Shown: positions 1-12,014 of the stretch, in pieces
Position numbering within the stretch: the stretch's first letter is position 1
Layout of the letters: each line of letters opens with the position of its first letter
Assembly (NCBI RefSeq): GCF_000143415.4
Contig: NW_003314317.1
Coordinates: 875,183 to 939,182 of the forward strand
Origin: Selaginella moellendorffii
Taxonomy: Eukaryota > Streptophyta > Lycopodiopsida > Selaginellales > Selaginellaceae
DNA length: 64,000 nucleotides
Reading direction: 5' to 3'
Notes under the pieces: model-generated
What the model was told of the DNA's origin: nothing
Databases searched by the model: none
The model's input: the letters and a program-made list of their open reading frames with translations, nothing else
Program-made: the position numbers and the translations under genes

Positions 1-1166
1 CCTGGAATTTTAACCTCAGTTGTTAAAATATAACAGATGATTTTTGCATTACACTACAAATATAAAATAAACTAGAATTACTTACATACATACACACAAA
101 TCATTAAGTTAGAATAACCCATAATAACTTTTTTATTAAAATATAATTATTCTAAAATTTTATTTTACATATTTTATAGTAAATAATTATATTATTATTA
201 AAATTAAAATTTTAATAATAATTATTTACTATAAAATATGTAAAATAAAATTTTAGAATATTTATATTTTAATAAAAAAGTTATTATGGGTTATTCTAAC
301 TTAATGATTACATCTTGCTTACAATTTCTCTTGCATCATGCTTGAATTGGAGGCTATTTATCAGCAAATATAGATAGTTTATAAACTAAGTCTTCAAACT
401 TCTCATTTGAATTATTACCAAGATTTGTAATAAGTTAAGTAAATTTTACTAGCAAGATTTGCATTAAAGGCATTTCACTTACGCTTGTGCTACACCACTA
501 CCTCCATGCTCCTTTACTCATTGATGCCTCGCAATCACTACAATAATGACTAGCATAGGTAGCACACTTGAGCACCATTCATTTTTATGGCAAATTGATT
601 TGATAATGAGTTGTTACACACTCTTTAGAGAATTTTGACCTCTATGACCACTATTTTATTATTTTAATCTTGTGAGATATGAGTTAGTACACATTTTGGG
701 AGTTTTTGGTTCATTTTGCATCCATTCTTGGAGCTTCAATTGCATAGCTAGGGTTCATTGGAGCAATCTTTATGCCTTACCTATTTCAAGTTTGAGAATA
801 GGTTGGGGGTTATTAATTTTAATGTCTCCAATCATTCACTTTTAGATGAACAATTTACATGTGATATATTATATCTCAAGATTGATTTGTGGTGCATAAG
901 GGGAACTCACAAATTAGTTTCCTTTGCTTGCTGGATTTGACATTTGCAAACTCACATATATGTTAAACTTTTACTGCCATGCCTCTCCTACACCAATTTA
1001 TAATTAATAATTAAAATATATTAAATAAATTTATATTAAACCAAAGTATATTTTAAATATATTTCTTACACAATAAGCAAGTCATATAATCACTTTGTGA
1101 TTAACTTTGTGATTAGGTGCATATGCAACAATTATTCAGGTCGGCAACAATATTAAAAATTCATAT
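1..1166. other. AT-rich intergenic DNA left of the first retroelement
   Basis: Very AT-rich. Apart from the foldback repeat at 99-309 I see no supported gene; the only open frame above 50 codons (758-940) has no recognisable motif. The retroelement LTR begins at 1167. Confidence 0.6.
99..309. repeat. 211-bp near-perfect palindrome (foldback/MITE-like)
   Basis: The left arm (99 to about 203) is the reverse complement of the right arm (about 205-309) over roughly 100 bases with few mismatches and almost no loop. It carries no coding capacity. The shape fits a foldback element or MITE, but I cannot see a clear target-site duplication, so the transposon class is unassigned. Transcription across it would give a long hairpin RNA. 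Confidence 0.75.
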
Positions 1167-1334
1167 TATGACGGCCAAGCGTACAACTACAATGCCGTAT
1201 ACTAATATTAGCATAGTGGGATTTTGGTAGCTGTCGAATTGATTTCCACTCACTTCTATATATAAGCTAAGGTTTTTTGAGCTAATGAATATGCATATTT
1301 TCTGTATTCCCTTTCCATATTCCATACACTCACA
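1167..1334 (+). repeat. 5' LTR of gypsy element 1
   Basis: About 168 bp. It is the reverse complement of the LTR copies at 3141-3317, 45290-45465, 50700-50873, 51523-51698 and 55932-56107. In sense orientation the family runs from a TGTGAGGGCC-like start to an ACTCACA end; here the terminal TG has become TA. A TGG-bearing stretch typical of a primer binding site follows directly. Confidence 0.75.
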
Positions 1335-1559
1335 TTAATGGAGATGGGAGGCATTTTTTATTGTCTCTAAGGAATGTTTGGGATTTTGGTTTAGATCTAG
1401 CTTTTGCATCGTTTAGATTTAGTTTTTTCCATTTCCTTTCTTTTGTTTTTTCTTTTCAGGATTTTGGTTTAAATCTAGCTTTTTGCATTGTTTAGATCTC
1501 CATTTCTTCTATCTTTTTGTCATTCCTCTTCTTCCACTCTTTCCTTTTCGTTTAACTTC

Positions 1560-3095
1560 ATGGCAGATTAGCAATCTCCTCCTTTGATTCTGGAGCAACA
1601 GTTGGTACAATTGCTTGATGCTATGTGTTTGCAATTGAACACCCAAACTCAATTGATGGCGACATTCATGGCATGTGGTACAACTCTTCCTACTCTTGAT
1701 GCCAATCCTTGTGTTCAGCCGAAGTTTTTCACGGAATCTTGGGGATGATGTGTACTATTGGTTCAATCACTTCACGGTGATTGCCACATATCATTCTTGG
1801 GATGATGCTTGCCATTTGCGTGAGTTTCCCATGTCTCTCCAAAGGACAATGTTGCAGTGGTACAATGGTTTGAGCGTAGCCACTGGTGGGGATTGGAGTG
1901 TTCTCCCAAACATCTTCAAACGTGCATTCAGACATGCTAACGATTGTGATGATGCCTTTCAACAATTGCATCATCTTTGCCAAAGGCCATCAAAATCGGT
2001 GATGCAATTTAACATTTGTTTCCGAAGTCTTTTACTTCGTGCGGAGCCAAATGTGTTGGAGCGGATCAAGCTAAGAATGTTGTGGCTAGCACTCTGTCAA
2101 AATCTTGTTAGAGTTGTGCTTGCACTTACTCCAACAACCCTTGATGATGCTCTTCACTTGACACAACATTATAAAATGTTATGTCTTCCACCCATCCTTT
2201 CGCTCCCCTTCCTGTGGACGATAGTTCTGTTCCAATGGAAGTTGATGCTGCTGCTGCTCGAGTCCAAGGACAAGGGCGAGGACATGGTCGTGGCTGTGAC
2301 ATTCGTTGTTGGGCATGTGATGAAGTTGGTCACACTTATCGGTGTTGTCGGCATTTTCCGGATTGGTGACCTCCATTTCCTAGGTGGAGACCTTGGTGTT
2401 AACAACGTCCTGTTAGTGTTGCTGCAGTGGAAGGTCTAGACACTGAGATGCATTCGGGAAACAAAGGATTCACACGAGTAACAGAAGGACCTTCTGCGAA
2501 TAAGTCAACGACCCCTCCATTTTTCTTTCAGGAGTATCATCAAGGGGTTCACTCGGCACTGGTTCATCCAGTGTTTACTTTCCAAGCTCGTTTTTATAAC
2601 AAGAGGTCTCCTATTATTCTCTCCGTGTTGGTTGATACAAATTCGAGTTTATCTTCTATTGCTCGACCTGTTGCCACACGTTGCCATCTACACTTGTGTT
2701 GTGCGGTAGAACCAGTTTTCATTCTTTATGGCAACGGCTGTACACATGCATGTGCATGAGATGAGGTGAACTTAGTTGTGTGTGTGGACGATTTCGAACT
2801 TGAGTTGTAGTCATTGCAAGTGGTGCCAAGTCAAGTTTTTGACTTCATCCTTGGTATGGATTGGTTGCAACGCAATCATGCCAAGTATGACTTTGAGGTT
2901 TCTCCCCCTTGTCTCATACTTCGTTATGTTTCATCCATTCCTCTCACTTCTATACTTTTTCATCTCTTTACTTTTACCTCTGCTTCCATTACTTTTGTTC
3001 CCCCACTATTTCCTCCTATGTTTCCATCTTGTTTTGCTCTTCCCTTTTCCGATCCCTCCGACAATCTACTTTCTAAATCATTTAAAAGTTTTTAA
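1560..3095 (+). pseudogene. gag and aspartic protease remains of gypsy element 1
   Basis: Translation across frames gives a gag-like protein. It has a capsid-type helical region (about 1740-2160), then an R-G-rich stretch and a CX2CX4HX4C zinc knuckle (C-W-A-C-D-E-V-G-H-T-Y-R-C, near 2307-2345). A protease-like V-L-V-D-T-N-S-S segment lies at about 2625-2650, where D-T-G or D-T-S would be usual. The D-F-I-L-G-M-D-W-L region at about 2840-2870 is typical of the end of gypsy proteases. The likely gag start at 1560 is followed by an in-frame TAG three codons on, and several frameshifts follow, so no product is expected. The sequence stops matching the family after about 3070, the inversion junction. 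Confidence 0.7.
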
Positions 3096-3140
3096 ATCAT
3101 TCAAGGCATGATCTGATCCACTAAATAGAATTTATGATAT

Positions 3141-3317
3141 TGTGAGTGCATGGAATATAGAAAGGGAATACAAAAAATATGTATATCCATTAGCCCAAAA
3201 AACCCTAGCTTGTATACAGGAGTGAGTTGTCCGGATTAAAATCAATCCAACAGCTACTAAAATCCCACTACGCTAATATTAATATATGATATTGTAGCCG
3301 TACACTTGGCCCTCACA
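3141..3317 (-). repeat. 3' LTR of gypsy element 1, inverted
   Basis: This 177-bp LTR copy lies in minus orientation. The purine tract needed for plus-strand priming sits beside it as its complement (about 3318-3334, ATCATCCCCTCCTCTTG). That shows the integrase-RT block to its right belongs to the same inverted piece. Confidence 0.75.
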
Positions 3318-6205
3318 TCATCCCCTCCTCTTGAAATAATGGAAGACCATCAGGGTTCTCTTGTAGACAGGCCAGGATATGGAGGAATGTTAGGAGGAGG
3401 CATTAGCGGATCTATAGGGGGTATTAACTCCTCCTAATCCCTTTGCATGAAGTATTTCAACTACTACACATTCATAATCTCTAAAGGATTGGCCTGTTGG
3501 ACATCATGCTGAACCTCATAAACTTGTGGTCCAATTTGCTGCAACACCTGATACGGTCCTTTCCACTACACAAGGACCCTTTAAATAAACTACGTACCGT
3601 AAGATGGGGAAAACAGACTAACACTAAATCATCCACTTTGTACTCTGCAGGTGGACGATGATGGGAGTTGTAGTGCCATTGTTGTCCCACTTATATACGG
3701 CCTATGTGTTTAGTAGACTTTGCTTAGACAAGTGGAAGAATGCTCGTCAAATACTGATCTCACGACTTAGCATCGGTAGCTCATGGCAATCGTGAAGATA
3801 AACCCAGCTCCATTAGTAATATTGGATCATGACTATATAAGAGTTTATATGGTGAAGCACCAACAGAACTCTACACCCCTGTGACATATGCATACCGAAG
3901 AGACGGCAAATAACCATCCCAATCCGAATGTTGAAAGTTCACATATTTTGCAATCATCCCTTTGAATGTCCGAACGAGCCATTTCACTAGATTGTCTAAT
4001 TGTGGAGGATAAGCACTCGTGAAAATGTGTTGTATCCCCAACCAAGATGTCAAAACATGAAATGCTTCAGCCATAAATTCAAGACTATTATCCAAAAGAA
4101 TCTACTTTGGACAAGAATGCTGGAATATGACTCAATTGAGGAAGAAGTATCCAACAACAATGGCAAAGGCGCTAGTAAGAGCACCAACTTCCACCCAACG
4201 AGTCAAGTAGTTAGAAGCAATAATAATATATTCATTGCCAGTAGTCGACCATGGAAAAAGGTCCCATACCACCAACTCAAATGGATGGGAAACTGCAATT
4301 GACTCCAACCGTCCTTTTGCAGCACAAGGGGGAGTATTACGAGCTTGGCACCAAACGCAGCTACGTATATACCGGATAATATTATGTCGCATCTTCAGCT
4401 AATAGGAAGACCTGTGCAGCTTCTTGGTTACACAACAATGTCCCATATACCCACCTAGAATAGGAGAATCATAGTAAGCATAGAGAAACTGTGGAATAAA
4501 GACGAAAAGCACCACCAATTGTAAATAATCATCAGGATCCATCCCCACAAAATAAAGAAAGCCATCTTTAAGGTGATATTGAGAATATAAATGCCGGAAA
4601 GGCAAATCATCAGTAAGTGATGCAGAATTCTCAAACCCATCTCGAAGCCTTCAAATCCACAGCCCAATCTTTTGAGCCTTTTGAACCTTATCAAAAGAAG
4701 GTAGATCTTGCTCTACACTTTGTGGACACTGAATGTCAAGTACAACAACCGCCGACAGCACAGAATCCTCGTCTAGAAAATCCACAAATGCTGGAATAAT
4801 AGGCTCGTCAGAAACATAAGAAGAGAGTGGAGAAGGAAGAGGAGCTTGAGAAAGGGCATCAGCATTAACCATAAAACTCCCTAGGTGATGAACAACATTA
4901 AAATCATATATCTAAAGCTTCAAATCCCACTGAGCAGTACGACCAACCAGGTTCTTTCGCTTCAATAATGAAGTAACGACAACATAGTCACCTTCAAGTA
5001 ACGTCCGAGAACTATGTAGATATGTATGAAATTTCTCAAAACCCCAAACTATTGCTAAATACTCCTTTTTAGTTGTAGAGTAGTTCATCTCCGCTAGTAG
5101 TAATATACGGTTTATATACGCAATGGGATGGGTTTGACCAAGCACTTGGACTTTTTTGCATCAACACAACTCCAAGACCAATGTCAGAAACTTCCACGCG
5201 CAAAATAAACGGTTGAGTGTAATCAAGATATACCCAAACCAAAGGAGTCGTCAATAGCTTTTTGAGATCCATGAACGCCCACTCACAATCTAGAGACCAG
5301 ATGAAAGATAACATTGATGACTTCAGCAAAGCTTGCAACGGTGTAGTGCCATTAGAAAGATGATCCACAAAGCAACCAAGATACTACACTTTGTTTAAGA
5401 AGCACTACACTTCGGAGTAATAGCCACAAGTTTGTCAGGATCAACTTGCAAACCTTCACAAGAAATACAGTACCCACGATAAGTTGTGTCCTTGGACCCA
5501 AACATGCATTTCGACCGCTTCAGCTTTAAACTAACGTCCTGTAGCCGATCCAACACTTTACGAACATCACGAACGTGCTCCTCCTATCTCCCCTCCAAAT
5601 GAATCAAGACATCATCAATGAAGTCAGTAGTCACCTCCAGCATATTGCAAAAAACTTCATCCATCATCCGTTGGAAAGTTGCTAAAGCATTGTTTAAACC
5701 AAATGGCATCACCAAGAACTCGTACAATCCAAATAGTGTATGAAAAGCAGTCTTAGAAATATCTTCTTCGGCCATCAATACTTGGCAATACCCAGAAGCA
5801 AGATCTAGCTTGATGAACTAACAACTTCACCCTAAACGATCCAAAAGATCAGTAGTGAGAAAGAGGGTACACATCCGGGATTGTCACTTCATTTAACGGA
5901 TGATAGTCGATACAGAAATGAATACTCCCATCAGGCTTTGTTATAAGATGGGGTTCACATGCCCAAGGACTCTATGACTTCCAAATAACACCCTTCTCCA
6001 ACATCTCCTTAATGTTTGCATATGAAATTTTGATCTCTTGTGGTGATTGATGACAAACAGGAACCTTGATTGGACGAGAATCCACAGTTGGAATCAAATA
6101 ACGTGTGGCAATCTTTGCCCCAAACGATAGGCCAAAGTCAAAGAGATCAAAATACTCTTTCATGAGCCAGAAATATTTTTTTAAAAAAAAATTGTTCAAA
6201 AGCAT
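3318..6205 (-). pseudogene. pol remains (RT, RNase H, integrase) of gypsy element 1
   Basis: On the minus strand the order from 6205 downward is as follows. RT covers about 6205-5500, with V-M-P-F-G-L-N-N-A at about 5690-5715 and an F-I-D-D form of the YXDD box near 5605. RNase H covers about 5370-4900. The zinc-binding integrase N-terminus has C-V-W-C-Q at about 4350. The integrase core has a D-L-F-P...N-E-Y segment near 4240-4280 and D-N-S-L-E-F near 4080. A C-terminal H-R-P-P-A-E-Y-K-V-D-D-L region lies near 3620-3660. No chromodomain is evident. Stops and frameshifts break every domain. Confidence 0.75.
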
Positions 6206-6944
6206 TATATAAAGAAGGCTAGGACTAAAGTTTTAATATTCTACTTCAATATCAATTGTGAGTTGTGAGTGCATGGATTAATGAATTTATTATATAGTAA
6301 AATTCTTACTTCATTAATTCATTTTTCCCTTTTTCTCTTTTTCTTTATTTAAGATTTATTTCTATTCTACTATTGGCTTCAGCCTTAACAATCTCTAGCA
6401 TTCAAGTGGTAAAGTTTTTGTTACTAATAAATCTCTTGCTCTCTTGAGGAAATATATATCAATATAATTCAAAAGTAATTCACTCTCTAGTGTTAATTCC
6501 AATAGAAACTATATCTACTTTCTTCTAACAGCACCTCTTGCTATGGATTCTCTTGACTATAGGGGTCATGACCTTCTTTTAAGTTTTTGTGATCCACCCT
6601 CACACATCTCATTGATTGTTCTCTTTATGGATTCTCAAGCTTGGCTACTACTACACCTTCCTACGTTGATTATACCTTAATCTCTCTCATCCCACCTTCA
6701 TGGTTATGTATTATCTTCATGATTGAGATAATTATCTCCTCTATGTATTTATAATTTGCCCATGTCTTATACCATAGCTCACTTGAATATCTTTTCGCTG
6801 GCATATTAAACTACTAAGTAGCCACATTAATATAGAATACGCAATTAGTAGTTTAAATAATAAATCTTATTTAATGAACAAAATCTTGTGATTTAGGGTT
6901 AAAATATTCTATAAATAGGCAACCTACGGGCTAGTTCTTTCAGC
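6206..6944. promoter_or_regulatory. Upstream region of Crinkler-RHS copy A with TATA box
   Basis: AT-rich DNA without a supported gene. A TATAAATA box lies at 6910-6917, only about 28 bp before the ATG at 6945, implying a very short 5' UTR or downstream initiation. The last bases before the ATG (GGGCTAGTTCTTTCAG) match the 5' UTR of copies C and D, but everything further up differs and the GCCACGTGGC box of the other copies is absent. A 14-bp scrap of the gypsy LTR end (6264-6277) lies in the region. Confidence 0.5.
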
Positions 6945-9726
6945 ATGGCATCGTCTTCCGTGGCTGCTCCTTTTCAGGAGCTTAAACGTGCCATCAAGGT
7001 TGTGGTGGAGAAACAACTGGCGAGCGAGCAAGATCAGGAGGAGGAGCAGCTGCGGAAGAAGATGCGGAAGGAGAAGGAGCAGCTGCGGGAGAAGGATCTC
7101 CTCCTACTTAAATCTAATGGTAAGCGTAACATGGTATACGGATCTGAGACATTTGATTCGCTTGCAGTGCCCCACGGAACTGGCGGATGTGGTAAGCAAT
7201 TTGTTTCCGCTTGCCCCAAATTTCCTTCTCACTGTATGCCTCAGAATTGTGCTGAGGCATTTGTTCGTGGCCTCGTGTTAGTGCTGGATTTTTTTGTATT
7301 AGCCACGATTTTGTGAGGTTTGCTGGTACTGTGCATGTCTTTCTCTTTGCTTTCATGTAGTCTGGTGTTGTCTTCCCGGTTGTAATTGGTCATTTTGGAT
7401 CTGTAGTTGGGCGTCCCTGCGTCTTTTGTGTTTTGCTGACGAGATGTTGTGTCGTGGCTAGCTATGTCGTTGTGTCATGTTTGCTATGGCGTTTCTATCC
7501 CCTTATTTTTTTTATCGGTTTTTCTTTTGCTACCTGGACCCTTTAGCAGCCATTTCGAGTCGTGGCCGGCTATGTAGATCTGGTTCATCTGTAGTTGGCG
7601 TCCCTGCGTCTTTTTTGTGTTGCGTTTACTTATGATGACGAGATCGTTGTGTGTGTAATGGCTCTTTTCTTTTGTTACTGCGCATCTAGCTGGTTTTTTT
7701 CTTTTTCACATCTTATTTTCCGGCTTTGAACAGTTGCAGACGCAACCAGGTATAACTACGAGCTTCCGACGTCTTTAGAAGCGGGTGACATGTTCCACTT
7801 CTGCCCAGTGGTCTTCCATAAGGAATTCTATTATGTTCGGCAGGTGTGGAAACCATTTTACACACAGATGAGCAAGGTTACCCAAGGGATGGTTAAAGTG
7901 GTACACGTCTCCGGCAACCCCGGCATAGGCAAGTCCCATTTTCTGGTTTACGTGCTCCTTAATCTACTGAAGGAAGGGAAGACCGTCCAGGTGGAGCTCG
8001 TTATTCAGGAAACTGTGGATTATTATGCTTTCTATCCGGACGGGACATACCAGATTCTTGACGGGTTTAACAGGTCGCTGCAAGGGGAGATCCTACTGAC
8101 TGATCAGAGGTTTGTTGGTCACTATGGGCGAATTACGTATATCTTTGCATCTCCCAATAGAGACAACTGGGTGGAAGCCTGGAAGAACATAACCTCGAGC
8201 CACTTCCGACCGCTTTTCATGCCGCCTTGGTCCTTTGAGGAACTAGAAAATCTTTTCTACCAGTACAAGTATCTGGAGGAGAACAGGTTCTCAGATCCTC
8301 GAACAGAGTTTCGTGTGAGAAATCTACTATTTGGTCCTATACCCAGGTGGTACTTCTTCCGCACCCTGGAGATCGGATATCAGGAGATATTAAAGAATGT
8401 ACATAAGGTGGTCAGGGAAGGGGTGCTTCAGGTGCAGGACTTTAGAGGCGCTGATGACAAGGAAGAATATTCATATACGGTGTTCACAATGTGGCCAAGT
8501 GCGGATTTTTCGTATATTCAGTCAATCAGGCCTGTCTCCCAGTGGATTTCACAAAGGATTGCTCAGGTGGCCGCTTACACGGAGGGGTTTGAGACCTTCG
8601 TCTTGCTTGCTGTGGGTGACCCGGCATTGAAAGTCGTTGCTGGGAATTTGTTTGAACGTTATGCTCATGAACGGCTTGCACAGGGGGGAACGTTCAAAGC
8701 CGTGGAAGATGGATCTGATGTGGTGTTGCAAACTCGTCGGATCAAGTATTTTTCTGGTTTGGCAGTGTCGGCGGACCCCGAGTGGAGGAAGGACACAAGC
8801 TACTATTGGGTGCCTAGGAACAAGAACTTCCCCATCGACAGTATAACGCCGAACCATATGATCCAAGTGTCCTTGGCGAAGTCGAGGAAGCCCATGGGTC
8901 GGACTGTCTTCTCCAGACTGCGGTCGGATTTAAACCAGGTAGGTGCAATAGTTTTATTATGTTTGGCACTGAACTCCTAACCGATGCAGGACGCTTATAT
9001 GGTGCTGGTGAAACCTGAGGGTGATAGAAGAAGTGCCCCAGTTATTAAATTTCGAAGTTCGAACGAGCAGAAGGTGCTGTCTGATGAAGACAAGCAGTTG
9101 GTCTTAGTTGGTGATTTGAGGTATTGCCAGATCCAGGCATTATGCAAAAAGTATGGAATTCGTGCAAACCAGCACAAGGAGGTGATGCTTAAGGAACTCG
9201 AGGAACTTGTGGCTTTTGCTAATGTCCAGGATGGTGGTGGCCTGCAAGAGGAGCAACTGAGGTCGATTGTGAAGACTATTGCATTGCGAGGTGGCTTCTC
9301 AGTGGATTCAGGTTGGCGCTATCCGACTCTCGAAGAGCTTTTCACCTCTGTGAAGAACGATATCCATTATGGCGATTACGAACCTTTTTTTGCGCTGGAA
9401 GATGATGCTGTTGAAGACAATGGACATGCAGCGATGGATAATTGGGACATAAAGCTTGGCTTCCATGGGGGTAAGATAAAAAACGTGTTTCAGTTATAAT
9501 CACTGATCAACGTCAAATAATCGCAGGTGGAGCTGCATCCGGGTTTGAATCTGAGATCGTGTACACTGCTCTAATGGAGGAGACCCAGGTGACCTTGAAG
9601 TTGGCGCATCTGGATGGTACTCTATCTGGAAAGCAGGTGAGGGTGAAGGTAGAAGGTCACGAGGGTAGACCGTTGATCTGGAAGTCCTATCAGCCATGTG
9701 AAGGATGTGAGGTCCTCTTTGTATGA
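6945..9726 (+). CDS. Crinkler/RHS-type NTPase-nuclease with SAP-like motif, copy A
   Basis: Hand-spliced exons are 6945-7119, 7168-7191 (24-nt micro-exon), 7740-8938, 8990-9470 and 9527-9726, giving 692 aa. All junctions are in phase and introns have GT-AG ends (48, 548, 51 and 56 bp). Seen: a charged coiled coil (residues about 5-57); a Walker A box G-N-P-G-I-G-K-S at 125-132; an M-P-P-W-S-F-E-E-L block at 227-235 and F-G-P-I-P-R-W at 264-270, both typical of Crinkler and RHS P-loop proteins. A restriction-endonuclease-like region follows, with E372, D433 and Q442, then a SAP-like helix pair at about 507-540 and a C-terminal domain I do not recognise. By family analogy it is an ATP-dependent DNA-acting nuclease; no function is shown. 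Copy A lacks one residue (V) before D433 that the other copies keep. No signal peptide is visible. Confidence 0.8.
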
Positions 9727-11278
9727 GTGAGAGATCTTCTAGTGTACCTATATTTCATATATAGATATGTCTTCTCAGATCACTTTCCTTTAGTAGTTTC
9801 TTGTCTGGAGAAATAATGTTTCTTTCAATCAGCTCAATAGAGTACCCATCTCGTGGCATCTCCAAATGCTTCAAGGATAAAACTTGTTGAGGCAAGGAAG
9901 GGAACAGGGTGGGTGGAGGGGGTATGAGGAGTGGGAGCTGTAGTCGTGGCCTGGTCTGAGTACCCATCGTGGTGCATTTGGGTCTTGAGTTGCTCGGCTT
10001 GAAACTGTTGGAACATGTACAAGTACAGAGTGGGGTCAGAAGCGGAAGTAGAGTCTTCGTCGTGCTAGGTCGAGAGTCAAACAGACACTCCAGTCAACTA
10101 ATTCAAGATTTGGAATACATAAATGGTTGTTTCTATAAAAAGCAAGAAGGTTCCTTTAGAACTAGGATACAAAAGTGGAGAACTTGTTATTGAAAAAGAA
10201 TGCACAAAAAGTTTAAGTCCAGGTATGACACACACCAATTCAAGGTACTTTGCCACTAATAGCATGTTGAAACCATGCAACGTGTTTAACAAGTCACCCA
10301 TTCCCCTTGTCAATAGCAAACTAATAGGCTATGGAAAAGTTTGGTTGGCAATGACGCTGTCAAAGCTAAACTCTTTTAACCATTAAATTATGCATTAGGT
10401 AAGAGATGATGGGTTTAGGCATTTTCAAGATCTAAAGCAATAAAACAATATCTTCTAGAAAGTTTTAAATGCTAGACCCTCTACATCTTGCACGTGTTTT
10501 AGTGAATCACTGAGTAGATAAGGTATGAATGATGCCTAAAGTCTTTTGCCTAACTACAATATAGTTTATTACATAATATTTGAGATTTAATTCTTTTATG
10601 CTTATATCTAAATTATTAAGTAATATTTTGCTAATATATAGATTTTCTTTTGTAATTCTGCTTTTATTTTTATTTCAGGGTTGAAATATATTAGTTTTCT
10701 TGAAATATTAATATTCTAAGTTTATTTATATCCCAAGTAAAAACATACTTTACATGTAACTATAAGAAGCAATTTGTGCTTGCAAGTTTTTGGGGAACAC
10801 CTTGCAAGAGGAAGTATACCTAGAGTGGGTAGCCCAGCAATAAAATGTTTTGTTTTATATAGCAATATACTCTTTAAATATTTTTGGTCAAAATTTAATA
10901 TTATAAATTTATTTTAATAGTATTTAAAACATATAATAAGAAAATATTCTATACAGATGGCCTATCTAGATATCACTAAAACATATCAAAGCCAACACCA
11001 AGTGATGGTATGTCAAGAATATTACCACTCAATTGACTAAATCTGAGTTCACTATAATTTTATGAGTGTGTAGGCATGATTAAAGCTTTAATTTTTAATA
11101 AAAACAAATTTAAAAGCTTTAACAATAAAAGTATATTTATATTATATTTTTCTATGTAGCCATAGTTATTTACAATTTAAATCCTTATCAGAATAATTTA
11201 CTCCATGTAGCATACAGCAATGCTTGATTTTCTTAATAGTAGTGTTATTCTTATTTATTAATTCAATTGATTAAATGG

Positions 11279-11312
<34 letters not shown>

Positions 11313-12014
11313 ACAATATTAATTTTATTGAATATCACTAGAATCATACTAGAAAGTTTTTAGGAAATTTATAAGTCATAAACATGTTTATAAATTATGA
11401 CAGTTAGATGGTAGAATATCCTAGAATACACAAGCATATTCTAGGTATATTCACTACCACCCACAAAAAATCAAGATAATGTATGCAGTATTTGATTAAG
11501 CAGTAATATTTTAAATTCTTTTTTCTAGCTACTATTAGTTAATACTATGGAATATAAGATTTGAATTTACATTTTATTTATCATATATATTTATAAAACA
11601 TTTTCTTAGTAATTATTTTTTAAATAACTAAATTATTATTAATTATTTTTAGTCAATGTTCTATTTCTTTGTTTGATAGAATATTAATATAAGTTTATCC
11701 CAGTAAAAACATAATTTACAGAAAAAAGTAAAAATTTAATTTCTAATATTGTATTTTTCTAAATATATTCATCTTTCCAAATAATAATTTTTATCTAATA
11801 TTTTTATTAATAAATATTTACATATTTATTCTTACTTATATATTCATATTATCAATTTCACAAGAGCAAAAATATTCATATTAAATCACATTCACCATGA
11901 TTGCAAGCCCCAAGCTATGCCAACTTTCCATTGGCCAATCAAACATCCACAAAATTTTTGCTGAAACCATACAAACTGGGCTTATCATTGGCTTGCATGC
12001 GATAATACATATAT
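9727..12014. other. 3' flank of copy A, AT-rich
   Basis: The first 700 bp are shared with the 3' flanks of copies B, C and D and with the fragment at 38457-38850, so they belong to the duplicated unit. Scattered frames there are not conserved between copies and I do not call a gene. From about 10400 on the DNA is very AT-rich and still alignable to 21000-22600 and 28930-30560. Confidence 0.6.
11281..11309. repeat. (AT)n microsatellite
   Basis: About 29 bp of uninterrupted AT dinucleotides. The matching sites in units B and C (around 21850 and 29770) are short and imperfect, so the run expanded only in unit A. Confidence 0.85.

Larger units (their letters stand above)
1167..6205. mobile_element. 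Decayed Ty3/gypsy LTR retrotransposon with inverted 3' half
   Basis: The LTR at 1167-1334 and the gag-protease remains to about 3070 read on the plus strand. A second LTR copy (3141-3317) and the integrase, RNase H and reverse transcriptase remains read on the minus strand, ending near 6185. The plus half stops after the residues D-P-S-D-N-L. The minus half starts at L-M-K-E-Y. In the related element at 45290-50873 these two points are only a few codons apart, so the halves fit together almost without loss. The sequence ATAT lies just outside both LTR ends (1163-1166 and 3137-3140), a possible 4-bp target-site duplication. Many frames carry stops; the element is dead. Confidence 0.8.

Noticed and set aside
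758-940. 60-codon frame
   Set aside because: No motif, AT-rich, not repeated; consistent with chance.
1167-3317. Bounding LTRs as one short non-autonomous element in opposite orientation
   Set aside because: gag-protease to the left and RT-integrase to the right complete each other, so inversion of one element is simpler.
6945-9726. Recent contamination by an oomycete or fungal Crinkler gene
   Set aside because: Plant-sized introns, tandem duplication, embedding among plant retroelements and PPR sequence, and four copies of different age argue for long residence. Ancient transfer cannot be excluded.
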